NCBI GenBank assembly: GCA_947629175.1
Contig: CANRCT010000016.1
Span: forward strand, 1 to 61,841
Length of the DNA stretch: 61,841 nucleotides
Direction: 5' to 3'
DNA from: an uncultured Muribaculaceae bacterium
Lineage (GTDB): Bacteria > Bacteroidota > Bacteroidia > Bacteroidales > Muribaculaceae
Made by a program: the position numbers and the translations under genes. The notes below the pieces were generated by a model, which ran no database searches, was not told the DNA's origin, and worked only from the letters and a program-made list of their open reading frames with translations. Positions 27,614 through 36,004 of this stretch are shown in pieces (within the stretch, counting starts at the first letter, position 1; each line of letters begins with the position of its first letter).

Positions 27614-28783
27614 TCAGGAAAGTGTAAGGTAAATATCAAGATCCACGGCTCTCACTCCGGCCACCTCAGCCACGTGCCTGTCGACAGCCTTGCCCAGAAA
27701 AGTCATTGCCGCCCGCTGCATGCCGGGCATCAGCTTCAGGGCATTGACCAGTCCGTCGGAAGCCGTTATATCGCTGAAAAAGGTCAGGAAAGTATTGCTC
27801 AGCGCCATGGCGGCAGTGCGCGGCACAGCGCTTCCGGCATTGACATAGCAGCAGCGCACCTCTCCTATCTCCGCCACGGCATCGGCAAGATCCACGCATC
27901 TGAGCGAAGGAAACACTTTGCCGGGACATGAAGTAAGGTCAAATATCACTACCCCGCGCTTCATGTCCTCCACCACATCGGCTCCGAGAACCGGATGGGC
28001 CGAAGTATCGGTCACCACCACTATATCAGCTGCACGCAATGCTCCGCGCAACACCTTCGGATGAAGCGACGAGCCGACGGCCCATGCGCCGAGATCGCGC
28101 GTGGCCTCTCGCAGACTGTAGACATCGTCGTCAAATATCCTCACCATGGCGCCTGCGCCTGAAGCCGAACGAGCGGCAGCGCATGCAGCTATTCCGGATC
28201 CTATCACCGTGGCCTCACACGGCACTATTCCGGCCACTCCTCCGAGCAGTATCCCCTTGCCATGGACAGGATCGGCCAGTAGAGCCGACGCGATAGCCAC
28301 CGCAGCGCGACCGTCTATCTCAGAGAGAATATCGGCAAAGGGAGCATTACCGCGGCTGTCGGTGATGCGGTCGATGGCTATGGTGATGATATTGTTGTCG
28401 AGCAGAGCCTTTACGTCGCGCCTGACGAGCTGATGGGCGAAGCTCATGGTAAGAAGCATGGCGCCGCGGCGCATCATTTTCACAGAGTCGGCGCTGACCG
28501 GCCGGAGATGGATCACTATGTCGGCGGCAAAAGCCTCGCTGCGGCTTACCACAGAAGCTCCGCAACGCGTATAGGCAGCGTCGGAATAATGTATCGGATT
28601 GCCGGCTCCCTCCTCCACACGCACTTCAAATCCACGCTCCACCATTATGGCCACAGCTTCAGGAGTCAGTGGAAAACGACGCTCGCCTCCCGCCTCACAT
28701 CGCGGCAGACCTATTGAGAATATCCGTCGCGGGCGTTTCATGGCTACGGGCGACGGAGCTGTATCTATTGCAGGTGAATTCAT
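27614..28783 (-). CDS. Alanine dehydrogenase/PNT-family NAD-binding protein, divergent
   Basis: A 389-residue relative of alanine dehydrogenase and transhydrogenase alpha. The opening FSIGLPRCEAGGERRFPLTPEA matches the family start, and TVIGSGIAACAAARSASG is a Rossmann motif. Where alanine dehydrogenase normally has its substrate lysine (KVKEP), this protein reads IHLRPVS, and the usual active-site His motif is replaced by SFAHQLVRRD. The activity may therefore differ from alanine deamination. It overlaps aroK by 4 bp and precedes RNase H by 4 bp. Confidence 0.7.
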   Translation of the reverse strand: MNSPAIDTAPSPVAMKRPRRIFSIGLPRCEAGGERRFPLTPEAVAIMVERGFEVRVEEGAGNPIHYSDAAYTRCGASVVSRSEAFAADIVIHLRPVSADSVKMMRRGAMLLTMSFAHQLVRRDVKALLDNNIITIAIDRITDSRGNAPFADILSEIDGRAAVAIASALLADPVHGKGILLGGVAGIVPCEATVIGSGIAACAAARSASGAGAMVRIFDDDVYSLREATRDLGAWAVGSSLHPKVLRGALRAADIVVVTDTSAHPVLGADVVEDMKRGVVIFDLTSCPGKVFPSLRCVDLADAVAEIGEVRCCYVNAGSAVPRTAAMALSNTFLTFFSDITASDGLVNALKLMPGMQRAAMTFLGKAVDRHVAEVAGVRAVDLDIYLTLS

Positions 28784-29325
28784 TTGACCGGTATTAAAGG
28801 CAGATTGAGCTGTGAGATGAACCGTGTGGCCGTATCGGTCACTTCTGCTTCATCCTCAAGAAGGTCGGATTCAAAAGTGATGGCAGCCTTGCTGTAGAAC
28901 GGCATTCTCCGGGCAAGAGCGCTTACGATGAACTCCCTGAGCTCCTCCGAGTCCATGCCAGCTATGAGCGGACGCTTGTGGCGCCCGCGCATGAGCCGTG
29001 TGTGGAGCCTCGGAAGCGACGCGTTGAGAAACACCGTGGTGCCTGAGGCATTCATTATATCCATGTTGTCAAAAAAACACGGAGTGCCTCCTCCGCATGC
29101 CACTATCACATCCTGAAATTCCGATATTTCTCTGAGCATCATTCTTTCGAGCTCACGGAATCCCTGTTCGCCGCGTGAGGCGAATATCTCCCTGACACTG
29201 GAATGGAAACGTGTCTCTATGAAATTGTCAAGATCCACAAACTGCAGACCTGTCATCCTGGCCACATTGCGCCCGAGAGTCGACTTGCCGCAGCCCATGT
29301 AGCCTATAAGAAATATCGGTTTCAT
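28780..29325 (-). CDS. aroK: Shikimate kinase
   Basis: A 181-residue cytosolic kinase that phosphorylates shikimate in aromatic amino acid synthesis. The P-loop GYMGCGKSTLGRN, the DLDNFIE shikimate-binding Asp, the FRELE segment and VACGGGTPCF are present. It starts 14 bp from a large inverted repeat that carries its -7 box. It is the first gene of an aroK, alanine-dehydrogenase-like, RNase H operon. Confidence 0.95.
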   Translation of the reverse strand: MKPIFLIGYMGCGKSTLGRNVARMTGLQFVDLDNFIETRFHSSVREIFASRGEQGFRELERMMLREISEFQDVIVACGGGTPCFFDNMDIMNASGTTVFLNASLPRLHTRLMRGRHKRPLIAGMDSEELREFIVSALARRMPFYSKAAITFESDLLEDEAEVTDTATRFISQLNLPLIPVK

Positions 29326-29338
29326 CGTAAGATTTTGT

Positions 29339-29379
29339 GCAAACTTACTTAAAATATCCGACTTTTTAAGTAAGTTTGC
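29339..29379. promoter_or_regulatory. 16-bp perfect inverted repeat containing divergent -7 boxes
   Basis: GCAAACTTACTTAAAA (29339-29354) and its exact complement (29364-29379) flank 9 bp. Each arm contains TAAGTTTG, a Bacteroidota -7 box, one facing aroK (29340-29347, minus) and one facing the DUF2851 gene (29371-29378, plus). The -33 elements are not evident. A dimeric regulator bound here would cover both start sites. Confidence 0.7.
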
Positions 29380-29399
29380 CCCTAAAGCTTGAGCGACCG

Positions 29400-30686
29400 A
29401 TGGAAAAACTGATGCAATATGTATGGCAGCATCGTCTGTGGCGTCAAAACGACATGCGCACAGTCGACGGACGACGCGTCCAGGTCATCGACCCCGGCCG
29501 CCTCAACACCGACGCCGGCCCCGACTTCTTCAATGCCAAGATATGCATCGACGGGCGCATGTGGGCCGGAAACGTAGAGATACATGTCAAAGCCAGCGAC
29601 TGGCACCGCCACGGCCATTCGTCGGACAGCGCCTACGATTCGGTAGTGCTGCATGTGGTGGATCGCGACGACGCGGTCATACGCCGACGCGACGGCCAGA
29701 TCATACCACAGCTGCGCATGCCCTGCGCGGCCGACCTCCATATCAAGTACGGCGCTCTTGTGGGAGCCGCCGACCGCGGATTGCCGTGCGCCGCAGCCAT
29801 AAAGGATATGCCGCCCGTATACCTTACCGACTGGATATCCACCCTTGGCTTCGAACGGCTCTACAATAAGGCCGAGCGACTGGAGGAGACACGCCGTCGG
29901 TTCGGAGGCGACTGGGAGCAGGCCGTATATGTCAGCGTGGCGCGATGCCTCGGATTCAGCACCAACAGCGAGCCTTTCGAAAGGCTCGCCATGAGTCTGC
30001 CGCTTATGTTCATCGGCAAGCATGCCGACTCTCCTTTGGCTGTGGAGGCGCTTCTTTTCGGCCAGAGCGGTCTTCTTGACAAATATAAGGATACTGATCC
30101 ATATGCCGCACGTTTGAGCCGGGAATACGCTTTTCTGGCCCATAAATTCGGTCTTCGGGCTCCCGAAAGCCTCGGATGGAAAATGGCGCGGATGCGTCCG
30201 GCCAACTTCCCCTACAGGCGCATAGCTGTGCTCGCAGCCATGCTGCGCTCAGGCTTCAGGATGACCTCTCGCCTTCTTGCCATACGCACGATAGACGATG
30301 CCATGACCATATTCAATCCGCCCATGGAAAGCTACTGGGCCACACGATATGTCTTCGGTCAGGGGGGCGAACGTCAGCTGCGGGCCATGAGCCGCGAATC
30401 AGTCATAATAATGACCATCAACTGCGTGGCTCCTCTCATGATGGCCTACGGCACTCTCCACGGCGACACATCGCTCACCGACCGTGCGTCGGATCTCCTT
30501 CACTCGCTTCCAGCCGAAAGCAACAGTATAGTGACGATGTTTGAATCATCGGGAATGCATGCATCCGATGCATTCATGAGTCAGGCCATGGTGGAACTGC
30601 GACGCTGCTACTGCGAACAGCGCAAATGCCTCTATTGCCGCATAGGTCACCGCATGCTCGCCGAAAACGCACGCCGCAAGGAATAA
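29400..30686 (+). CDS. DUF2851 family protein
   Basis: A 428-residue protein of the Bacteroidota family DUF2851: MQYVWQHRLWRQNDMRTVDG, PGRLNTDAGPDFFNAKI and WAGNVEIHVKASDWHRHGH are its signature. The Asp/Glu/Lys pattern around GNVEIHVKASDW resembles a nuclease-like core, but no activity is established. The C-terminus has a Cys-rich stretch (CYCEQRKCLYCRIGHRML). The start at 29400 follows the divergent promoter by about 20 bp; an ATG at 29376 would overlap the -7 box. It converges on asnA. Confidence 0.88.
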   Translation: MEKLMQYVWQHRLWRQNDMRTVDGRRVQVIDPGRLNTDAGPDFFNAKICIDGRMWAGNVEIHVKASDWHRHGHSSDSAYDSVVLHVVDRDDAVIRRRDGQIIPQLRMPCAADLHIKYGALVGAADRGLPCAAAIKDMPPVYLTDWISTLGFERLYNKAERLEETRRRFGGDWEQAVYVSVARCLGFSTNSEPFERLAMSLPLMFIGKHADSPLAVEALLFGQSGLLDKYKDTDPYAARLSREYAFLAHKFGLRAPESLGWKMARMRPANFPYRRIAVLAAMLRSGFRMTSRLLAIRTIDDAMTIFNPPMESYWATRYVFGQGGERQLRAMSRESVIIMTINCVAPLMMAYGTLHGDTSLTDRASDLLHSLPAESNSIVTMFESSGMHASDAFMSQAMVELRRCYCEQRKCLYCRIGHRMLAENARRKE

Positions 30687-30697
30687 ACCACGCTATA

Positions 30698-31732
30698 TCA
30701 TAAAAGCTCTATTCCGGCCGCACGGCAGGCCTCGATCTGCTCCGGAGGCCATATGCTTGCCTGCACCTCGCCTATATGGGCTTTCTGGAGCATGAACATG
30801 CACAGACGGCTCTGTCCTATGCCGCCTCCGATCGAGAAGGGGAGCTCGCCGCGCAGAAGCGACGCGTGAAAGGGGAGTGAGGCACGTTCTTCACAACCAC
30901 GCAGTGAAAGCTGCCGGCGGAGTGATTCCGGACTGACACGAATACCCATCGACGATATCTCGAAAGATCGGCCGAGCACGCTGTCCCACAGTATTATGTC
31001 GCCGTTAAGACCGAAATGGCCCCCTTCGGTGGGAGTGATCCAGTCGTCATAGTCGGGCGCGCGTCCATCGTGGGGTTCGCCTCCGTCGATAGGGGCGCCG
31101 ATGCCTATGAGGAACACAGCTCCATAGCGGCGCGCCGCCTCGTCCTCGCGTTCTTTGGCCGACAGTCCGGGATATAGCCGCAGAAGATCATCGGCATGCA
31201 GGAAAGTGATTTTTTCGGGCAGGCGGGGAGTTATGTGCGGAAAACGTGAATAGACAGTCGCTTCGGTAGCCTTCAGCGAGGCATATATTTTTTCCACGGT
31301 GGCGCGCAGAAAGTCGAGATTGCGGTCCGATTCGTTTATGGTCATCTCCCAGTCCCACTGATCGACGTAAAGAGAGTGGAGATTGTCGAGATCCTCGTCG
31401 GCTCTGATGGCATTCATGTCGGTATAAAGTCCGAATCCCGGAGCTATACCGTAGGCCCCGAGTTTCATTCTCTTCCATTTGGCAAGAGAATGCACCACCT
31501 CGGCCCGACGGCCGCCCACGGCCTTTACCTCGAAGCTTACAGGACGCTCCACTCCGTTGAGATCGTCGTTCAACCCGGTCCCGGCGAGCACGAACAGCGG
31601 GGCAGTGACACGCCGCAGATTGAGATTGGCCGACAGACGCTGTTGGAAATCATCCTTAATCATCTTGATGGCAACTTCCGTCGTTTCGGGAAGAAGCTTG
31701 CGCTTGTAGCTTTTTGGTATGATCAGTGACAT
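30698..31732 (-). CDS. asnA: Aspartate-ammonia ligase (asparagine synthetase A)
   Basis: A 344-residue class II synthetase-like enzyme that makes asparagine from aspartate, ammonia and ATP. Typical AsnA segments are LNLRRVTAPLFV, LNGVERPVSFEV, EVVHSLAKWKR, YVDQWDWE and GGGIGQSRLCMFML (motif 3). It is transcribed alone from a good promoter at 31761-31791 and converges on the DUF2851 gene with an 11-bp gap. Confidence 0.96.
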   Translation of the reverse strand: MSLIIPKSYKRKLLPETTEVAIKMIKDDFQQRLSANLNLRRVTAPLFVLAGTGLNDDLNGVERPVSFEVKAVGGRRAEVVHSLAKWKRMKLGAYGIAPGFGLYTDMNAIRADEDLDNLHSLYVDQWDWEMTINESDRNLDFLRATVEKIYASLKATEATVYSRFPHITPRLPEKITFLHADDLLRLYPGLSAKEREDEAARRYGAVFLIGIGAPIDGGEPHDGRAPDYDDWITPTEGGHFGLNGDIILWDSVLGRSFEISSMGIRVSPESLRRQLSLRGCEERASLPFHASLLRGELPFSIGGGIGQSRLCMFMLQKAHIGEVQASIWPPEQIEACRAAGIELL

Positions 31733-31760
31733 ATTTTTGACGTTTTGCTATGTGTGCATG

Positions 31761-31791
31761 CAAATTTACTACATTATGATTATATATCAAA
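31761..31791 (-). promoter_or_regulatory. Promoter of asnA
   Basis: On the minus strand TTTG (31788-31791), a 19-bp spacer and TAAATTTG (31761-31768) form a full Bacteroidota promoter 29 bp before the start codon. Confidence 0.8.
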
Positions 31792-32316
31792 GTTTTCAAT
31801 AAATATATAATTTATATAAGTTACATAGCGCCCTCTTACGTTACATACTGGTCACCACTTCTTCGGGCCGTCTCTGCGGGATTTCTTACAACGATATTTT
31901 CTTATTTGAAAAATTAAAATCTTCAAAAAAACAAATCCGAAGAAAAATAATAACCGATGTAAATAGCGGCAATAACTTTTAGACCATATTCTTGCATCAT
32001 AAGGTTATTGAACTCAAGTAGAGCGATATCTATACTTTATCAACATCCCTGATAGCTGAAATTCAGGTGTTAGACATGTTTATCTACACTGTGTTGATAA
32101 CCGTCTCAGTTAATAAAAAGCAGCTTTTCACGGTGTGGAAAAATGCTGATAAAGGGTATGAAAAAGGTTATAAAAACTCTCGTCATCTTTTTTGCAATGG
32201 ATATGGCTGTGCTGCATTGTAAAAACGGGGATGATATGCAAATATATTTGCTGAAAAGTTGTCGGACTGTTTTCAACAACCTTTCAACACCTTTTTACAG
32301 CAATACTGACATCGGA
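31792..32316. other. Gene-free AT-rich stretch with clustered DnaA-box-like 9-mers, candidate origin
   Basis: About 525 bp without a gene. Within 32037-32152 lie five 9-mers one or two bases from TTATCCACA: TTATCAACA (32037), TTATCTACA (32080), TGTTGATAA (32092, reverse), TGTGGAAAA (32134, reverse) and TGCTGATAA (32144, reverse). A very AT-rich segment (31781-31824) next to it could unwind. The 3' end (32250-32300) resembles the region after upp. Assignment as oriC is inference; see findings. Confidence 0.5.
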
Positions 32317-33267
32317 TTATTTCGACATCTCAAGCATCCTGACGATGGGGCGCCGGGCGCGCTCGGCCAAGGAAGTGTCTACCTCCACTGCCGGCGACAT
32401 GTCGGCAAGACAGCGGCGAAGCTTTTCGAGGGTATTGAGTTTCATGTAGGCGCATTCGTTGCATCCGCATGAATCCGACGGGGGAGCGGCTATGAACTCT
32501 TTGTCGGGGCACTGGCGGCGCATCTGATGCAGTATGCCGCTCTCCGTGGCTACTATAAAGCGCTTGGCATGACTGTCGCGGGCATGCTGCAGCAACACTG
32601 CCGTGGAGCCGACCTTGTCGGCTATGGTCTGGAGCGGTTTCTTGCATTCGGGGTGCACGAGGATCTCGGCGTCGGGCATCTGTCTCTTCAGATCGAGTAT
32701 TTTCTCTATTGAGAAGCGTTCATGCACATGGCAGGCGCCGTCCCAGAGCACCATATCGCGTCCGGTAAGGCTGTTGATATACTCTCCGAGATTGCGGTCG
32801 GGCCCGAATATTATCTTTTCGTCAGCCGGCAGAGAGTTGACTATTTTGAGAGCGTTGCCTGAGGTGACCACTATGTCGGTGAGAGCCTTGACGGCCGCCG
32901 TAGTATTTACGTAGCTTATCACGGTGTGTCCCGGATGCCGGCGGATGAATTCCTCGAATTGCGGGGCGGGACAGCTGTCGGCAAGCGAACATCCGGCTTC
33001 CGGATCGGGCACGAGCACGGTTTTTTCTGGGCAGAGTATCTTGGCAGTCTCTCCCATGAAGTGTACGCCGCACATCACTATCACCTTCTGGTCGACATCC
33101 TGGGCTATACGGGCAAGTGCCAGCGAATCGCCTATGAAATCAGCCACATCCTGTATTTCAGGATTGGTGTAGTAATGAGCCATTATCACCGCGTCTTTCT
33201 CTTTCTTGAGTCTGCTGATCTCTTCTTGCAGACGGGCAGTCACTTCGGGATTGTTACTGACATCCAT
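32317..33267 (-). CDS. nadA: Quinolinate synthase NadA
   Basis: A 316-residue iron-sulfur enzyme that condenses iminoaspartate with dihydroxyacetone phosphate in NAD synthesis. It shows HYYTNPEIQDVADFIGDSLAL, GVHFMGETAKIL, the cluster cysteine regions PEAGCSLADSC, DGACHVHERFS and SCGCNECAYMKLNT, and HPECKKP. No nadB or nadC is adjacent. A long leader of about 200 nt may precede it (see 33268). Confidence 0.96.
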   Translation of the reverse strand: MDVSNNPEVTARLQEEISRLKKEKDAVIMAHYYTNPEIQDVADFIGDSLALARIAQDVDQKVIVMCGVHFMGETAKILCPEKTVLVPDPEAGCSLADSCPAPQFEEFIRRHPGHTVISYVNTTAAVKALTDIVVTSGNALKIVNSLPADEKIIFGPDRNLGEYINSLTGRDMVLWDGACHVHERFSIEKILDLKRQMPDAEILVHPECKKPLQTIADKVGSTAVLLQHARDSHAKRFIVATESGILHQMRRQCPDKEFIAAPPSDSCGCNECAYMKLNTLEKLRRCLADMSPAVEVDTSLAERARRPIVRMLEMSK

Positions 33268-33483
33268 GATTTATATTATGTAGGATATAAGATTTACTAT
33301 ATAATACCGAAACAAGAGTAATAATGTCTGTAGGAAATGTGGATAACGTTTAATGACGTATTGTCCTTAATGACATTATTTACATGTTTCTTACACTGAC
33401 AACAGTGTTATAAACATCTGTTCGTGCTGCAAGGCAGCGGTTTAGACGGTTTATTAACATGATGTCAATTTCTTGCAAAGTTA
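33268..33483 (-). promoter_or_regulatory. Long nadA leader with -7 box, hairpins and a perfect DnaA-box 9-mer
   Basis: On the minus strand TAACTTTG at 33476-33483 is the nearest clear -7 box, giving a leader of about 200 nt. The leader contains the hairpins GCTGC/GCAGC (33426-33438) and ACACTG/CAGTGT (33393-33408). TGTGGATAA at 33338-33346 equals TTATCCACA on the minus strand, the canonical DnaA box. It could be a regulatory leader, part of an origin region, or both. The -33 element is weak. Confidence 0.4.
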
Positions 33484-33582
33484 ATAAATATTTGAGAATA
33501 CGGCGTGATAACGGGTGAAAAATACTTGTAGAATACCGGATAATAAGTTATGTTTTATCTTCCGGTCTTATCCGGTTCCGGC

Positions 33583-33638
33583 AAAAAAACAACATGCTGA
33601 AAAGCTGTTGAATTGATTTCAACATACTTTTCAACATG
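33583..33638 (-). terminator. Terminator after upp
   Basis: On the minus strand CATGTTGAAAAG (33627-33638) pairs with CTTTTCAGCATG (33593-33604) with one mismatch, and a run of seven T follows at 33583-33589. Confidence 0.65.
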
Positions 33639-33665
33639 TTTACTGACATTGATGCGAAGCCAGGC

Positions 33666-34316
33666 TTACTCCTTCACTCCGTAGGCAAGATCGCCGGCAT
33701 CGCCCAGACCTGGCACTATATAGGAATGGGCGTTGATCTCATCGTCGACTGTCGCTAACCAGAGAGTGGTGTCGGCCGGGAAGGTGCGCTCCACATATTC
33801 TATCGCCTGACGCGAAGCTATGACTGACGCCACGTGGAGACGTGCAGGATTGCCTTTCGTAAGGAGAGCGCGGTAGCTGAGCTCCATCGACGAACCTGTG
33901 GCGAGCATCGGATCGACGATAACAAGTGTCTTGCCGTCGAGCCGCGGCGAAGCTATGTATTCTATGAACACGTCGAAATTATCTTTTTCCCTGTATTTGC
34001 GATAAGCCGAGACGAAAGCGTTTTCGGCATCGTCGAAATACGACAGGAATCCGTGATGGAAAGGCACTCCGGCGCGGAATATTGTGGCGAGCACCACTTT
34101 GTCGGCTATATTGCGGCAGGTGGCGACGCCAAGCGGAGTGGTGACGTCCACTTTGTCGTAAGTCAATGTCTTGCTTATCTCATAAGCCATTATCTCTCCT
34201 ATGCGTTCGAGATTTCTGCGGAAGCGCATCCGGTCGGTCTGACGGTCGACCGACCGCAGTTCGGCCACATACTGGTTGATAAGCGAGGGTGTCTCTTCGA
34301 AATTGATTACTTTCAT
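33666..34316 (-). CDS. upp: Uracil phosphoribosyltransferase
   Basis: A 216-residue PRPP-dependent salvage enzyme that converts uracil to UMP. The PRPP-binding loop is LVIVDPMLATGSSMELSYRAL, and the C-terminal uracil-binding end IVPGLGDAGDLAYGVKE is complete. RAGVPFHHGFLSYFDDAE is typical of the family. It is followed by a probable terminator. Confidence 0.93.
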   Translation of the reverse strand: MKVINFEETPSLINQYVAELRSVDRQTDRMRFRRNLERIGEIMAYEISKTLTYDKVDVTTPLGVATCRNIADKVVLATIFRAGVPFHHGFLSYFDDAENAFVSAYRKYREKDNFDVFIEYIASPRLDGKTLVIVDPMLATGSSMELSYRALLTKGNPARLHVASVIASRQAIEYVERTFPADTTLWLATVDDEINAHSYIVPGLGDAGDLAYGVKE

Positions 34317-34353
34317 TTATGTAGCTTGGTTAAGGGAGTTGTGTTTACTGATT

Positions 34354-34659
34354 TTATACTATACGGATGTGTATTTTCCCGGCCGACTGGTTTCTGACTC
34401 TGACAGCTTCGGCATGCGACCCGGCCTTTTTAGCTTTCAGGGCTTTTTCAAGCGCGTCAGTATCGTCGGTGTCGGTGTTGTCAACGCTCAGTATCACGTC
34501 GTTGGGCCGAAGATCTATGTCGGGATTGGAGTTGGCTATCACGTCTATTGTTCCCGGAGCGGAGTCGTCACCGCGAGGCGATACGTAAATGTCTGTCTGC
34601 GTTGCAGCCATTACGCTGCAGGCACACGATGCTATCAGTGATATCAGGAATTTTCGCAT
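34354..34659 (-). CDS. Small exported protein consisting of one PDZ-like domain
   Basis: A 101-residue protein: signal peptide MRKFLISLIASCACSVMAA, then a segment NPDIDLRPNDVILSVDNTDT and an AL-rich helix (DALEKALKAKKAGSHAEAV) ending in a strand, which together resemble the ligand-binding half of a PDZ domain. No protease domain is attached. The start at 34659 is chosen for the signal peptide. A -7 box TACTTTTG lies at 34663-34670 on the minus strand, so the message would be almost leaderless. Partner and function are unknown. Confidence 0.65.
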   Translation of the reverse strand: MRKFLISLIASCACSVMAATQTDIYVSPRGDDSAPGTIDVIANSNPDIDLRPNDVILSVDNTDTDDTDALEKALKAKKAGSHAEAVRVRNQSAGKIHIRIV

Positions 34660-34742
34660 GCACAAAAGTAAAAAATTATGTTGATACTTGTATGTGCAGT
34701 TACTGACAATGTATCGACAGACGTGTATATGATTCCGGTGGA

Positions 34743-35345
34743 TTACAGGCCTGTCAGGCGGCCGAGATTGCGGAAGGGGAGTGACGGATCGGCCGGATAT
34801 ATGCGTGCGGCGATGGATTCTATAGGCATGTCGCTTTCGTCGGTCTCGGCGAGAATGAGCGATGGGGAAATGGCAGCGGGTACGTCGGCATTGAACCGCT
34901 CGCCCAACGAAAGATAGATGCCGCGCGCTGTAAGCTGCGCAGCCACCCGGCTGTTGCCGCGGAATCCATGGATTATCCATGGCTGTCCGGGATCATATTC
35001 CTTATGGAGCCGCAGGATTGTGTCAAGGTCCTTAACGTTGTGGATTATAAGTGGTTTCGACAGACGTTCGCTCAGTTCGATATGTTGCCTGAAAAGGCTT
35101 TCCTGAATCTGCTGGGAGCCTCCACGCAGGCGGTCTATGCCGGTCTCTCCTATGGCGATTATCTCCCGGCGGTTTGCAGTCTCAACAAGCTTTGCGGACA
35201 GATATACGACATTTTCGCCGGCCGTCAGCCATGGATGGATCCCTACTGAATAGTGACGCGACGGATCGAATCCGGTGAAATCCGGGCCGACAGAGATTAT
35301 GCCGTCGGCCGACAGCAGATTGTGGGTATGGGCGTCGCGTATCAT
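34743..35345 (-). CDS. TatD-family metal-dependent hydrolase (short form)
   Basis: A 200-residue TIM-barrel hydrolase. It shows the metal ligands AHTHN near the start, [42 protein letters not shown] and ETDESD. It is shorter than typical TatD (about 260 residues), as is common for the Bacteroidota form. It probably acts as a nuclease. It overlaps yidD by 4 bp and closes the LOG-DUF4271-hemD-rnpA-yidD-tatD run. Confidence 0.88.
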   Translation of the reverse strand: MIRDAHTHNLLSADGIISVGPDFTGFDPSRHYSVGIHPWLTAGENVVYLSAKLVETANRREIIAIGETGIDRLRGGSQQIQESLFRQHIELSERLSKPLIIHNVKDLDTILRLHKEYDPGQPWIIHGFRGNSRVAAQLTARGIYLSLGERFNADVPAAISPSLILAETDESDMPIESIAARIYPADPSLPFRNLGRLTGL

Positions 35346-35572
35346 GGCACCGGATCATATCCCGATCCTCCCCAGGGATGGCATCGGAGCAGTCGGCGCA
35401 GTGTCAGCCAGCTGCCACGCAGCGGGCCATGTTTTTTCAGCGCTTCGAGGGCATACTGGCTGCAGGTGGGAGTGAAACGGCATGATGGAGGCAACATCGG
35501 CGATATGCAGCCGCGGTAAAAATACACAGGCAGCGACATAATCCATGCGATGAAATCACTGATCGCTTTCAT
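35342..35572 (-). CDS. yidD: Membrane protein insertion efficiency factor YidD
   Basis: A 76-residue protein with an N-terminal amphipathic segment ([18 protein letters not shown]) and the family core [21 protein letters not shown] followed by [12 protein letters not shown]. YidD assists insertion of inner-membrane proteins. The start at 35572 lies inside the 3' end of rnpA (17-bp overlap), the classic rnpA-yidD arrangement. Confidence 0.95.
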   Translation of the reverse strand: MKAISDFIAWIMSLPVYFYRGCISPMLPPSCRFTPTCSQYALEALKKHGPLRGSWLTLRRLLRCHPWGGSGYDPVP

Positions 35573-35987
35573 TGCCTTGGGCGGATGGCGACAGGGTCTG
35601 CTGTATACGGGAGAGTGTTTTTTCCATGGCGCGGTGGGTGCGGTCATAGTCAGTCAGTCCCTGACCTACATAAATAAACGCGATATCGACCGTCGCATCG
35701 TCTGACAACGCCGCTTTGCGTGTCAGCCGGTAAGCCTCACGGCAGCGACGGCGCATCTTGACGCGGTCGACGGCATGGCGCAGCCGTTTTTTAGGTACCG
35801 ATATCAGGAAACGCGGCCCTCTCCACGTATCGTCGTCAGGCCGGTGAGATACTCTCCACACTGTGCGCCAGGGATAGGCCATAATGAAGCAGTTCCCACC
35901 GTCGGTCTTTCCCGACGGTGAGAACAGTGTGTCGATAGCCTTCTGGCTGCAGAGTTTTTCCTTTTTGTGGAGCTTCAGCGATATCAT
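35556..35987 (-). CDS. rnpA: Ribonuclease P protein component
   Basis: A 143-residue basic protein that binds RNase P RNA for tRNA 5' maturation. It shows [39 protein letters not shown] and the conserved basic helix [14 protein letters not shown]. The start at 35987 is chosen because the upstream extension is unlike any RnpA. rpmH, often the upstream neighbour, is absent here; hemD precedes it instead. Confidence 0.92.
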   Translation of the reverse strand: MISLKLHKKEKLCSQKAIDTLFSPSGKTDGGNCFIMAYPWRTVWRVSHRPDDDTWRGPRFLISVPKKRLRHAVDRVKMRRRCREAYRLTRKAALSDDATVDIAFIYVGQGLTDYDRTHRAMEKTLSRIQQTLSPSAQGNESDQ

Positions 35988-36004
35988 CGGTCTGTTGTGG
36001 CTGT

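Noticed and set aside
32143-32472. Plus-strand frame starting before nadA
   Set aside because: Its second half runs antisense through the conserved nadA end, and its first half lies in the DnaA-box-like region. No family resemblance.
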